NCBI GenBank assembly: GCA_031258135.1
Contig: JAIRNG010000014.1
Coordinates: 1-36,030 of the forward strand
Source of the DNA: Mediterranea sp. (in: CFB group bacteria)
GTDB taxonomy: Bacteria > Bacteroidota > Bacteroidia > Bacteroidales > Bacteroidaceae
DNA: 36,030 bases
Direction: 5' to 3'
Numbering within the stretch: position 1 is the first letter of the stretch; each line of letters opens with the position of its first letter. Positions 1 to 7,640 of this stretch are shown in pieces. The notes below the pieces were generated by a model, which was not told where the DNA came from, made no database searches, and worked only from the letters and a program-made list of their open reading frames with translations. The position numbers and the translations under genes are program-made.

Positions 1-1
1 A

Positions 2-778
2 GAAGGTAATGCTGTGGTCGCTATTAAGAAGGGTAGTGACATTGTCTGGTCTTATCATATCTGGGTGACGGATTATGATGGTTCCGCTACGTACGCCAAT
101 ACGTATAATACGAATAACAACGGCAAGAATTTTGTCTTTATGGATCGTAATCTGGGGGCTACTAAAGCCGGTCTTCTCACCAGTAGCGGTACCGGTGCGA
201 ACGCTGGTTTTGGTTTGTTCTACCAGTGGGGTAGGAAGGATCCATTCCCTGCCACACTTGCCCCAGGCGCTACCCAACCTGGCAGTGGTACGTTTACGGC
301 TACGGCCACTTCTTCTTCTAACGGTACAGTTGCATATACACTCAAAAATCCGAATACGTTCCTTACGGCAGGCAGTAGCAGTTCTTATGATTGGTATTAT
401 GGTTCCCGTGATAATGCGTTGTGGGGTCATTCCGGTGTGAAGACGATTTATGATCCTTGTCCTTCGGGTTGGCGGGTGCCCAAGAATTCGGGTATGTCTG
501 AGGCTACTAGTCCCTGGAAAGGTTTTACCAGCAGCAATGGTACTTGGAGTTATGGTTATAATTGGGGCACTAATACCAGGTACCCGGCCGCCGGGTCTCG
601 TGGCAACAGTAGCGGAAGTATCGGCAACGAGGGGTCCTACGGCGTCTATTGGAGTGCATCGCCCTCCAGTAGCAGCAGCAACAACGCCTCGAATCTGAAC
701 GTCTATTCCGGCTACGTCCGCGTGGATGACAGCCGCGGTCGCGCCACCGGCTTGTCTGTGCGGTGTGCCCAGGAATAG
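2..778 (+). CDS. FISUMP/fimbrillin-like surface protein, 3' part
   Basis: The reading frame is open from base 2, upstream of the GTG at 14 where the ORF track begins, so the gene enters from outside the window and only its C-terminal part (about 258 residues) is visible. The segment has the features of the Fibrobacter succinogenes major paralogous (FISUMP) domain: NFVFMDRNLGA near the start, FYQWGRKDPF, then DPCPSGWRVP, YWSAS and a terminal GLSVRC. Such domains occur at the C-terminus of secreted or surface-anchored Bacteroidota proteins, often fimbrillin-like; ligand and function are not established by the sequence. Low-complexity Ser/Asn/Gly stretches separate the conserved blocks. From about base 585 to the stop the DNA becomes distinctly richer in GC than the preceding part of the same gene, suggesting a mosaic 3' end. 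Family call fairly sure; role unknown. Confidence 0.75.
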   Translation, partial: EGNAVVAIKKGSDIVWSYHIWVTDYDGSATYANTYNTNNNGKNFVFMDRNLGATKAGLLTSSGTGANAGFGLFYQWGRKDPFPATLAPGATQPGSGTFTATATSSSNGTVAYTLKNPNTFLTAGSSSSYDWYYGSRDNALWGHSGVKTIYDPCPSGWRVPKNSGMSEATSPWKGFTSSNGTWSYGYNWGTNTRYPAAGSRGNSSGSIGNEGSYGVYWSASPSSSSSNNASNLNVYSGYVRVDDSRGRATGLSVRCAQE

Positions 779-780
779 CA

Positions 781-840
781 GGCCCGCAGGGCCGTGTTTT
801 CACGGCGCAGCCTTTCCGCGGGGCATTTAAAGCCCCGCGG
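781..840. repeat. Cluster of three hairpins after the FISUMP gene
   Basis: Three perfect short inverted repeats follow the stop codon: GGCCC-gca-GGGCC (781-793), GCCGTG-tttt-CACGGC (791-806) and CCGCGGGGC-atttaaa-GCCCCGCGG (816-840). The last has a 9-bp GC-rich stem. None is followed by a T-run on the plus strand, so a classical intrinsic terminator is not proven. They may act as a 3' mRNA structure or belong to the mosaic GC-rich cassette that ends the gene. Confidence 0.5.
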
Positions 841-917
841 GGAATGGCCGCCAAACAGAGACAGAAGACAAAAAAGAACTAATTATTTTATTTATATCAA
901 CTAAAAAACTAAAAAGT

Positions 918-1616
918 ATGAGTATCAATCAGGAATTAGAGAAGTTGTATGCTGAAAAGTGGGATAATTTATATGCTCAGTTTCAGAACATTAAAGACGA
1001 AATAAAGCCTTGTAATCCGCTAATGCTTTCCATTGAGGATGAAGACGATTATAAGACAGCCGATCTGCGGGTCATGTTTTTCGGGCGGGAAACAAGCGGC
1101 GGAAAGTGGCGGCTTTCCGACACAAGCAAGAAACATCCCGTGAAGGAAATTATGGACGATTATCTGAGATTTTCCGACAAGAAACCCAGCGCAAGTAACA
1201 GAGGAATGGGCGCAGGAATGAATCTGTTCAAGACCCTGCTCGAAGAAAAATACCCGGGCAAAAGAATCAGGTATGTCTGGAACAATATCGTAAAATCGAG
1301 CAATCTACTCGGAACGTATCCTTCGGACGAAGTCCGCAATGTTGTTTTTGAACATTTCAATGTCATCAGGCAGGAGATCAATATCCTGAAGCCCGACATT
1401 ATTTTGCTTGCCCCGGGTGTAAAAGGCTACGGCGATATTGAACGGCAGTTTGGGAAATTGGACTATCAGCCCATTCCGCAGTTCCACCCCAACCAGTTGT
1501 GCAGAACGGCATTGCCCGAATTTCCGTTTGTGAAATACGCTTTCAGAATGTATCATCTGGCAGGGCATTACAATAAGTATCACTACCTGGGCGCCATAAT
1601 AAAGTTATTAAATTGA
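918..1616 (+). CDS. Hypothetical protein, possible uracil-DNA-glycosylase-like fold
   Basis: A 232-residue soluble protein without signal peptide or membrane segment. I do not recognise an exact family. Three blocks are compatible with the uracil-DNA glycosylase superfamily: DLRVMFFGRETSGG near residue 50 in the place of the first active-site loop after a hydrophobic strand, ILKPDIILLAPG near 155 as the central strand, and PQFHPNQL near 190 resembling the HPS-type motif that contacts DNA. The resemblance is weak and catalytic activity is not implied. The gene stands alone between the FISUMP gene and a repeat element. Its stop codon (TGA at 1614-1616) lies inside the first AATTGAAAATTGAGAATT block of that element, so the last one or two residues may derive from repeat sequence. 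The ATG at 918 is the first start and follows an AT-rich leader. Confidence 0.6.
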   Translation: MSINQELEKLYAEKWDNLYAQFQNIKDEIKPCNPLMLSIEDEDDYKTADLRVMFFGRETSGGKWRLSDTSKKHPVKEIMDDYLRFSDKKPSASNRGMGAGMNLFKTLLEEKYPGKRIRYVWNNIVKSSNLLGTYPSDEVRNVVFEHFNVIRQEINILKPDIILLAPGVKGYGDIERQFGKLDYQPIPQFHPNQLCRTALPEFPFVKYAFRMYHLAGHYNKYHYLGAIIKLLN

Positions 1617-1857
1617 AAATTGAGAATTAAGGGTACACGGATGACACGGATGAACGCGGATTTTTGAACACAGAGACACGGGTTTTAATTTTAATGAAGA
1701 AGACGAGAGATACACAGAGGCTCTTTAAATTGAGAATTGAAAATTGAAAATTGAAAATTACGATGCCGCATGGAAATCTGTGTTCAAAAATCCGCGTTCA
1801 TCCGCGCAATCCGCGTTATCCGTGTACCTGTCCGTTATTGATATAATCATAATAATC

Positions 1858-1877
1858 AGACGCAAAATATTGCGTCT
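1858..1877. repeat. REP-like palindrome AGACGCAA-aata-TTGCGTCT
   Basis: A perfect 8-bp stem with a 4-nt loop, followed by CTAC. Short palindromes of this AGACGC/GCGTCT type recur in intergenic DNA of many bacteria, so this is probably a REP-like module inside the larger element. Confidence 0.6.
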
Positions 1878-1887
1878 CTACATCATC

Positions 1888-1919
1888 ACATCACATTACA
1901 ATCACATCACATTACAATC
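1888..1919. repeat. 16-bp tandem repeat, two perfect copies
   Basis: The unit ACATCACATTACAATC occurs twice back to back and is followed by the first four bases of a third copy. It lies inside the non-coding element and has no visible coding role. Confidence 0.75.
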
Positions 1920-1978
1920 ACATTATAACCGGACGAATGGAATTAAATAAATCCGTGTACCATCTCAATTTTCAATTC

Positions 1979-2614
1979 TCAATTCTCAATTTTCAATTTA
2001 ATAATCGTTAATCCGTCGCGTAGCGGAAGAATGACTTTCTCCGTGCGGCCATCCTGCGCCACATAATCATTGAACGCCCTTATGCCGTCGGTTTGCCTGT
2101 CCGTTGTATGGGATTCCTGCAGGATATGCCCATCCCATAACGTATTGTCGGCAATGATATATCCTTCAGGAGAGAGATATTTGAGCGCCATATCATAATA
2201 CCCGATGTATTTCCGCTTATCCCCGTCTATGAAAACCATGTCAAACGTGATTCCGAGCCGGGGGACGATCTCCAGGGCATCGCCTATATAGAACTTTATT
2301 CTGTCCGCGTATGCCGACCGTTCCAACCAGGGACGGGTAAAATCTTCCTGCTCGTCGTTAATCTCAAACGTATGGAGCATGCCCCCCTCTTTAAGCCCCT
2401 CAGCCATACAGAGCGCGGAATATCCGCTGTATGTGCCTATCTCGAGAATCTGCCGGGGGCGTATCATTTCGACGAACATCTTCAGCAGACGTCCCTGCAG
2501 ATGTCCCGAAGCCATGCGCGGACGCAGCAGCCTCACGTGCGTATCCCTGTAAAGCTCCTTCAGATAGTCGCTTTCAGGGTCGATGTGTTGGAGTATATAT
2601 TCGTCGATGGACAT
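1979..2614 (-). CDS. SAM-dependent O-methyltransferase (caffeoyl-CoA OMT / TrmR-like)
   Basis: A 211-residue class I methyltransferase of the Methyltransf_3 family. The SAM-binding motif ILEIGTYSGYSAL is near residue 56, the acidic metal/substrate region VFIDGDKRKY near 127, and YIIADNTLWDG near 152 matches the conserved ADN(T/V)LW motif of divalent-cation-dependent O-methyltransferases. Bacterial members include the tRNA uridine-5-oxyacetate-pathway enzyme TrmR as well as small-molecule methylases; the sequence alone does not choose. It is the third gene of a tight minus-strand operon, 21 bp after pyk. Its final residues (KLKIEN) and stop are encoded by the AATTGAGAATT repeat element, so the native C-terminus may have been replaced by repeat-derived sequence. 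Cytoplasmic. Confidence 0.85.
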   Translation of the reverse strand: MSIDEYILQHIDPESDYLKELYRDTHVRLLRPRMASGHLQGRLLKMFVEMIRPRQILEIGTYSGYSALCMAEGLKEGGMLHTFEINDEQEDFTRPWLERSAYADRIKFYIGDALEIVPRLGITFDMVFIDGDKRKYIGYYDMALKYLSPEGYIIADNTLWDGHILQESHTTDRQTDGIRAFNDYVAQDGRTEKVILPLRDGLTIIKLKIEN

Positions 2615-2635
2615 TTCCGATACCCGCCCCGCCGC

Positions 2636-4090
2636 TCACCGTTGGCTGAAGCTGGGCAATAAGTAGTCGCCGGCATTAGCCAGGACCGTATTTACCTTGT
2701 TGATCTCGATGAAGGTGGTGCCTCCGCCTTCGCCGAAGCTACCGCTCAGATAGGCATACTGGTCGTCCGGTTTCACCCGTTTGCTTTGTATCAGCATCTC
2801 CAATGCCGAGAGGAAGTAGGTGCGTGCGCTCTCTTTTTCTTCCAGGAAGATGGGCAGTACGCCGTAAGACAACGCCAGCAGGCGCATCGTCTTTTCCCTG
2901 TAACAGATGGCCAACACCGGATATTTGCCGCGGAAAGCCGCCACATAACGGGCCGTACGTCCGGTGTAGCTATCCGTAATGATAGCGCGGATGTTCATTT
3001 TGGAAGAGGCCTTCACGGCTTGCTTGGCCAGAAAGGCCGTTACGTCGATGGTGTCCGAGCTTAACGGGATACGGATATCGTTTTCATCCAGTTTGTCTTT
3101 TTCGGCCTGCTCGGCAATCTGCGCCATTGTGCGCAAAGCCTCCACAGGATACTTGCCATAGGCCGTTTCGCCGCTCAGCATCAACGCATCGGTACGATAG
3201 TAGATGGCATTCGCAATGTCCGTAACCTCGGCGCGCGTCGGGCGCGGATTATGGATCATCGTATGGAGCATCTGGGTAGCCACGATGACGGGACGTTTCG
3301 CCAGGATGCATTTCTTGATCAGCTTGCGCTGGATGCCCGGTATCTTCTGTTGCGGAATCTCGATGCCAAGGTCGCCGCGGGCAATCATAACGCCGTAGGT
3401 CGCTTCCAGTATTTCGTCGATATTGTCTACCCCTTCCTGATTCTCTATTTTGGAGATGATCTTTATCTCACTGTGATGCCGGTCGAGGATTTCCTGAATG
3501 TCGAGCACATCCTGCTTTGTCCTCACAAAAGAGTGTGCGATGAAATCGATGTCTTTCTCAACGGCATACAGGATATTCGCCTTATCTTTCTCTGTCAGCG
3601 AAGGCAGATTGATACACATTCCCGGAACGTTCACGCTTTTACGGCTTCCCAGGGTCGCATCGTTCTGCACCTCACAAATCAGATAACCGTCTGCACGGTC
3701 TGTCACTTTCAGGTTCAGCTCGCCGTCGTCAATCAGTACGTCGCCGCCGGTTTTTACGTCTTCCGCGAAATCCGGATAAGATACGGCGATACAGTCGTGA
3801 GTCGTCTCAAGCCCGGGGTTACCGGTTATCTTTACCTTTTCGCCGGTACGGAAAAGAATGGGCGAAGCGCACGCCGTAGTGCGGATCTCAGGGCCCTTTG
3901 TGTCCATCAGAATGGCGATATTGTTCGATACGGCCCTCACGTTATGGATGATCTTATCAAATCCCTCCCTGTTCAAATGGGCGGAGTTCATACGGACGAC
4001 ATTCATTCCCGCCTTATACAGCTGGGTAAGGAACTCTATATCACAACGCTGGTCCGAAATGGTAGCGACGATCTTGGTATGCTTCTTCAT
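2636..4090 (-). CDS. pyk: Pyruvate kinase
   Basis: Full-length pyruvate kinase (484 residues), which converts phosphoenolpyruvate and ADP to pyruvate and ATP in glycolysis. Visible hallmarks are KIVATI at the start of the TIM barrel, LMDTKGPEIRT, the active-site signature ISKIENQEG with catalytic Lys near 220, MIARGDLGIEIP (metal-binding), and the TQMLHTMI...NPRPTRAEVTDIANA block followed by MLSGETAYGKYP. The C-terminal regulatory domain is present (to LLPSFSQR). The substrate loop reads NVVRMNSAH where many enzymes have NFSHG; this variant still keeps the barrel context. It lies between aroQ (33-bp gap) and the O-methyltransferase (21-bp gap), so it is probably transcribed from the aroQ promoter. 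Confidence 0.97.
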   Translation of the reverse strand: MKKHTKIVATISDQRCDIEFLTQLYKAGMNVVRMNSAHLNREGFDKIIHNVRAVSNNIAILMDTKGPEIRTTACASPILFRTGEKVKITGNPGLETTHDCIAVSYPDFAEDVKTGGDVLIDDGELNLKVTDRADGYLICEVQNDATLGSRKSVNVPGMCINLPSLTEKDKANILYAVEKDIDFIAHSFVRTKQDVLDIQEILDRHHSEIKIISKIENQEGVDNIDEILEATYGVMIARGDLGIEIPQQKIPGIQRKLIKKCILAKRPVIVATQMLHTMIHNPRPTRAEVTDIANAIYYRTDALMLSGETAYGKYPVEALRTMAQIAEQAEKDKLDENDIRIPLSSDTIDVTAFLAKQAVKASSKMNIRAIITDSYTGRTARYVAAFRGKYPVLAICYREKTMRLLALSYGVLPIFLEEKESARTYFLSALEMLIQSKRVKPDDQYAYLSGSFGEGGGTTFIEINKVNTVLANAGDYLLPSFSQR

Positions 4091-4123
4091 AAATCTGAAA
4101 ACACCTTTAAACTTTAAATAAAA

Positions 4124-4540
4124 CTAACACGACAACGCCTCGACCGCCAGACGGTAAGAATCGAGCCCGAAACCGCAGATCACCCCCTTGCATGCGGCGG
4201 CGATCATGGAAGTATGCCGGAATTCTTCCCGCTTGTGGACATTGGAAATGTGTACCTCGATGACGGGTGAAGGAACTGAGCGTATGGCATCCTGCAGGGC
4301 GATGGAAGTATGCGTGTAAGCCCCTGCGTTCAGAACAATCCCGTCGGCGTTGAACCCGGCTTCCTGAATCTTGTCGATCAATCCGCCCTCGCTGTTCGAT
4401 TGGCAGTAGTCGATTTCGATACCGGGATACTTGCCGCGGAGGTCTGCCAGATAATCTTCAAAAGAAACGACGCCGTAAACGGAAGGCTCACGCTTGCCCA
4501 ACAGGTTAATGTTCGGTCCGTTAATAATCTGTATTCTCAT
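4124..4540 (-). CDS. aroQ: 3-dehydroquinate dehydratase, type II
   Basis: A 138-residue type II dehydroquinase, third step of the shikimate pathway (3-dehydroquinate to 3-dehydroshikimate). The family features are in order: IINGPNINLLGKREPSVYG at the N-terminus with the loop Arg and catalytic Tyr, LNAGAYTHTSIALQDAI in the middle with the conserved Asn, and EVHISNVHKREEFRHTS with the catalytic His. Length is normal for the dodecameric type II family, which is slightly longer in many Gram-negatives. It is the first gene of the aroQ-pyk-OMT operon and faces xerD across a short divergent promoter region. Confidence 0.96.
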   Translation of the reverse strand: MRIQIINGPNINLLGKREPSVYGVVSFEDYLADLRGKYPGIEIDYCQSNSEGGLIDKIQEAGFNADGIVLNAGAYTHTSIALQDAIRSVPSPVIEVHISNVHKREEFRHTSMIAAACKGVICGFGLDSYRLAVEALSC

Positions 4541-4562
4541 CTTACAATCGGATTGTTTTTAA

Positions 4563-4570
4563 TATCTTTG
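4563..4570 (+). promoter_or_regulatory. -7 box TATCTTTG for the xerD-type gene
   Basis: TATCTTTG matches the Bacteroidota sigma consensus TAnnTTTG. A weak TTA at 4542-4544 sits 18 bp upstream as a possible -33 element. Transcription would begin a few bases downstream, which rules out the TTG at 4573 as the translational start. Confidence 0.55.
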
Positions 4571-4594
4571 TTTTGAGAACAATATTTCAAGGTG

Positions 4595-4623
4595 CAAAGG
4601 TAGAAAAAAGAATGAAAAACAAA
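4595..4623 (-). promoter_or_regulatory. Promoter of the aroQ operon
   Basis: Read on the minus strand, TTTG (4620-4623) is followed after 17 bp by TACCTTTG (4595-4602), a good match to the Bacteroidota -33/-7 pair. It points to aroQ with a leader of roughly 50 nt. The box lies downstream of the divergent xerD -7 box, so the two transcription units overlap at their 5' ends. Confidence 0.6.
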
Positions 4624-5571
4624 CGAAATATGGAGAAGAAGGATGAAAGGGACAGGATAATAAAACGATACCGGCAATACCTGAAACTGGAAAAATCGTT
4701 TTCCGGAAACACGCTGGACGCCTATCTGACCGACCTGGACAAACTCCTGTCGTTCCTGATACTGGAAAACATCGCCCTGCCGGACATCACCCTGGACGAC
4801 CTGCAACGGTTCACGGCCGGCCTGCATGACATCGGTATCCATGCCCGGTCGCAGGCGCGTATCGTTTCGGGCATAAAATCCTTTTTTAATTTCCTGATTC
4901 TTACCGACTACCTGGAAGCCGATCCGTCGGAACTGCTCGAAGGCCCCCGGATAGGATTGAAACTCCCCGAAGTGCTGACGATAGAAGAGATCGACGCCAT
5001 AATCGGAACGATAGACCTTAGCAAAAAGGAAGGACAAAGAAACAAGGCCATTCTGGAAACGCTGTACAGTTGCGGACTCCGCGTGTCGGAACTGGTCAGC
5101 CTGAAGCTATCCGAACTCTATCTCGACGAGGGCTTCATTAAAGTCGAGGGAAAGGGAAGCAAGCAGCGGCTCGTACCCATCTCTCAGAAAGCTGTAAATG
5201 AAATCAGGCTGTATAGCTTGGACAGGAACCGGGTCATAGCGAAAAAAGAGTTTGAAGACTACCTTTTTTTAAGCAAAAGAGGGACGGGTCTGTCCCGTAT
5301 CATGATATTCCATATAATAAAGGAACTGGCCGCGGCTGCGGGAATAAAGAAAAACATCAGCCCGCATACGTTCAGACACTCCTTTGCCACCCATCTCCTC
5401 GAGGGCGGAGCCAACCTGCGCGCCATCCAAAGCATGTTGGGACACGAAACGATCGCCACCACGGAAATTTATACACACATCGACCGGAATATGTTACGCG
5501 CCGAAATCATAGAACATCACCCCCGGAATATAAAATACCGGAACAGCAATGCTGCTAAAGACAGGCAATAA
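4612..5571 (+). CDS. xerD: Site-specific tyrosine recombinase, XerC/XerD family
   Basis: Cytoplasmic tyrosine recombinase (319 residues from this ATG) of the kind that resolves chromosome dimers at dif. The N-terminal SAM-like DNA-binding domain (YLKLEKSFSGNTLDAYLTDL) is followed by the catalytic domain: Arg in CGLRVSEL, Lys in EGKGSKQRLVPI, the SPHTFRHSFATHLLEGG box (H-x-x-R), LGHETIATTEIYTHI with the nucleophilic Tyr. All catalytic residues are present. The ORF track starts at a TTG (4573) that coincides with the predicted transcription start; ATG 4612 is preferred, and ATG 4630 (MEKKDERDR) is equally possible. It is a lone chromosomal gene divergent from aroQ and no integrase-type neighbours are seen, so a housekeeping Xer role is more likely than a mobile-element role. 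XerC versus XerD cannot be settled here. Confidence 0.9.
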   Translation: MKNKRNMEKKDERDRIIKRYRQYLKLEKSFSGNTLDAYLTDLDKLLSFLILENIALPDITLDDLQRFTAGLHDIGIHARSQARIVSGIKSFFNFLILTDYLEADPSELLEGPRIGLKLPEVLTIEEIDAIIGTIDLSKKEGQRNKAILETLYSCGLRVSELVSLKLSELYLDEGFIKVEGKGSKQRLVPISQKAVNEIRLYSLDRNRVIAKKEFEDYLFLSKRGTGLSRIMIFHIIKELAAAAGIKKNISPHTFRHSFATHLLEGGANLRAIQSMLGHETIATTEIYTHIDRNMLRAEIIEHHPRNIKYRNSNAAKDRQ

Positions 5572-5678
5572 TACATTCGTTTTTGCTGTTTATGGCGGAA
5601 TAATCCCCCGGTTGCATGATTTTTTATAAAATTATCATAATTTTGAGCCTTGAAATAATGAATTATCCAATAAATAGG

Positions 5679-5686
5679 TATCTTTG
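5679..5686 (+). promoter_or_regulatory. -7 box TATCTTTG for the OmpA/TPR lipoprotein
   Basis: TATCTTTG matches TAnnTTTG exactly and lies 87 bp before the ATG at 5773, giving a leader of about 80 nt. The -33 element is unclear; the best TTG (5650-5652) is too far away at 26 bp. Confidence 0.5.
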
Positions 5687-5772
5687 CCTACGTTCGCGGG
5701 AATCGGCTTACGGTAAAGCGATAAAAACGAAAAATAAATCAATTACAAACGTTTAATTTATACCTTAGAAAA

Positions 5773-7470
5773 ATGATTAAGAAACTGTATTTACCACTTC
5801 TGTTAACAGTGGTTGTTGCCCTATCTTCATGTAGCGGCAAAATGGGTGAATTGTCATCGGATTACTTCACGGCTGATCCGCAAGTTCTTGAAGCAGTGGG
5901 TGGAAAAGTACCTGTTACTATTTACGGTAAATTTCCGGAAAAGTATTTCAAGAAAAAAGCAGTTGTAGAAGTCACTCCGGTATTGAAATGGGATGGCGGC
6001 GAGGCCAGAAGCCAATCGACCACATTCCAGGGTGAAAAGGTAGAGGGTAACGACCAGGCTATTAACTACAAAGTAGGCGGTAACTATTCAATGAAAGCTA
6101 ATTTTGACTATATCCCGGCAATGGCTAAGTCGGAATTGTATCTTGAATTTAACGCAAAGATCGGCGATAAAGTCGTTAACATCCCTCCTGTCAAGGTGGC
6201 CGACGGTGTTATCTCTACTTCCGCTTTACTTGAAAATACGCTGAACAACGCCAACCCCGGACTGGGAACGGATGCGTTCCAACGCATCATCAAAGAGGCT
6301 AAACAGGCTAATATCATGTTCCTTATTCAACAGGCCAACCTGCGCGCCGGCGAGTTGAACAAAGGCGAGATAAAGAATTTCAAGAAAGACATTTCTGATG
6401 TTAGCGCGGCTGGAAACAAAAAGATCACTAACATTGAAGTTTCCGCCTACGCATCTCCTGATGGCGGCATTAAACTGAACACCGGTCTTGCCGGAAATCG
6501 TGAAGACAACACCGTTAACTACCTGAATAAAGAATTGAAGAAGGCTAAGGTTAACGCAACGTTGGATTCCAAATATACTGCACAGGACTGGGACGGCTTC
6601 CAGGAACTGGTTAGCAAATCGAACATACAGGACAAAGAACTGATCCTTCGCGTTCTTTCCATGTACAAAGACCCGGAACAAAGAGAAAATGAAATCAAGA
6701 ATATCTCTTCCGTATACAAAACTCTTGCCGACGAAATCCTTCCTCAGCTGAGACGTTCACGTCTGACATTGAACTACGAAATCGTCGGTAAACCGGACGA
6801 AGAAATCACGCGGTTAGCCGCTTCCAACCCAAGCGCACTGAGCATAGAAGAACTTCTTTACGCCGCAACATTGACAAATGACGCCGCAAAGAAAGAATCT
6901 ATCTATACCCAGGTTACAAAACAGTTCCCTAACGATTACCGTGGTTACAATAACTTAGGCTTGTTGGCCTATCAGGCCGGCGACTTCGTTAAAGCCGAAT
7001 CGTTCTTCAACAAAGCCAACAGCATTAAGAGCGCTCCTGAAGTTAACATGAACTTAGGCCTTATCGCCCTGAAGAAAGGCGACAAAGCTACTGCCGAATC
7101 ATACTTCGGTAAAGCGTCCGGTACTCCTGAACTGAACGAATCACTGGGTAACCTGTACATTGCCCAGGGTCAATACGGCAAAGCGGTGAGCACATTCGGC
7201 TCTGCCAAGACGAATAGCGCCGCTCTGGCTCAGATTCTTGCCAAGGATTACAACAAAGCTAAATCTACTTTAGATGCCGTTCAGGAGCCTGATGCTTATA
7301 CTGACTACCTGAAAGCTGTATTGGGCGCAAGAACCAACAACACTTCAATGGTTACGGACAATCTGAAAAATGCAATTGCAAAAGATGCTTCTCTGGCGAA
7401 ACAAGCCGCTACAGACATTGAATTTGCAAAATATGCAACCGATCCGGCTTTCACAGGCCTTATCAAGTAA
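5773..7470 (+). CDS. OmpA-like/TPR lipoprotein
   Basis: A 565-residue predicted lipoprotein: hydrophobic signal followed by the lipobox LSSC at residues 17-20. Residues 30-150 form a beta-rich region. Around 215-245, KITNIEVSAYASPDGG...NTGLAGNREDNTVNYL resembles the OmpA-family peptidoglycan-binding motif (xxGYASPEG...N..LS..RA..V..YL). From about 360 onward there are consecutive TPR-like helical repeats, for example NDYRGYNNLGLLAYQAGDFVKAESFFNKA and SLGNLYIAQGQYGKAVSTFGSA. It probably sits in the outer membrane facing the periplasm, as a scaffold linking envelope and peptidoglycan. The codon usage is neat and the gene ends in a very strong terminator, consistent with a well-expressed core protein. 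No specific name is recognised. Confidence 0.8.
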   Translation: MIKKLYLPLLLTVVVALSSCSGKMGELSSDYFTADPQVLEAVGGKVPVTIYGKFPEKYFKKKAVVEVTPVLKWDGGEARSQSTTFQGEKVEGNDQAINYKVGGNYSMKANFDYIPAMAKSELYLEFNAKIGDKVVNIPPVKVADGVISTSALLENTLNNANPGLGTDAFQRIIKEAKQANIMFLIQQANLRAGELNKGEIKNFKKDISDVSAAGNKKITNIEVSAYASPDGGIKLNTGLAGNREDNTVNYLNKELKKAKVNATLDSKYTAQDWDGFQELVSKSNIQDKELILRVLSMYKDPEQRENEIKNISSVYKTLADEILPQLRRSRLTLNYEIVGKPDEEITRLAASNPSALSIEELLYAATLTNDAAKKESIYTQVTKQFPNDYRGYNNLGLLAYQAGDFVKAESFFNKANSIKSAPEVNMNLGLIALKKGDKATAESYFGKASGTPELNESLGNLYIAQGQYGKAVSTFGSAKTNSAALAQILAKDYNKAKSTLDAVQEPDAYTDYLKAVLGARTNNTSMVTDNLKNAIAKDASLAKQAATDIEFAKYATDPAFTGLIK

Positions 7471-7503
7471 TAAGGAAACAGGAAACAGACGTTCGTCTAA
7501 TAT

Positions 7504-7537
7504 AATAAGGTGTCCGAAGCCGGACACCTTATTTTTT
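7504..7537 (+). terminator. Rho-independent terminator of the OmpA/TPR lipoprotein gene
   Basis: A perfect 13-bp stem, AATAAGGTGTCCG and CGGACACCTTATT, with loop AAGC, continues directly into a T-run (TTTTTT to 7537). It lies 34 bp after the stop codon at 7470. Confidence 0.92.
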
Positions 7538-7640
7538 GCGCTGAACCTTTTAAATAAGATGTTTCACGGTTCATCCGGAAAATGCATGGTTTTTATCATG
7601 TAGCGCTGTCTAAGCTGTGTGCTCATTGTACATTTCCCCC

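Larger units (their letters stand above)
1612..2000. repeat. MITE-like non-coding element bounded by inverted repeats
   Basis: This stretch holds no credible gene. Its left edge, AATTGAAAATTGAGAATT followed by GGGTACACGGAT (1612-1641), reappears in reverse complement at the right edge (about 1950-2000: ATCCGTGTACC, then AATTTTCAATTCTC copies). A third AATTGA-type block sits at 1727-1759. Between them, CACGGATGAACGCGGATTTTTGAACACAGAG (about 1629-1675) is inverted at about 1778-1830. The interior also carries an 8-bp-stem palindrome (1858-1877) and a 16-bp tandem repeat (1888-1919). No transposase is present. The element overlaps the 3' ends of both neighbouring genes. The small ORF at 1744-1950 lies wholly in repeats and is not considered real. 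Confidence 0.7.

Noticed and set aside
816-840. Intrinsic terminator of the FISUMP gene
   Set aside because: The stem is perfect but lacks a following T-run, so it is reported only as a hairpin.
1744-1950. 68-aa ORF
   Set aside because: It lies wholly in the repeat element and translates low-complexity repeats (SHYNHITLQSHYN); no start context or homology is seen.
3251-4117. 288-aa plus-strand ORF
   Set aside because: Antisense shadow of pyruvate kinase, whose family motifs on the minus strand are unmistakable.
4573-4611. TTG start of the xerD-type gene given by the ORF track
   Set aside because: It falls at or before the transcription start implied by the TATCTTTG box; internal ATGs at 4612 or 4630 are better.
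4612-5571. Integrase of a mobile element
   Set aside because: No att-like repeats, tRNA, relaxase or cargo genes adjoin it; position beside aroQ-pyk and full XerC/D motifs favour a housekeeping recombinase.
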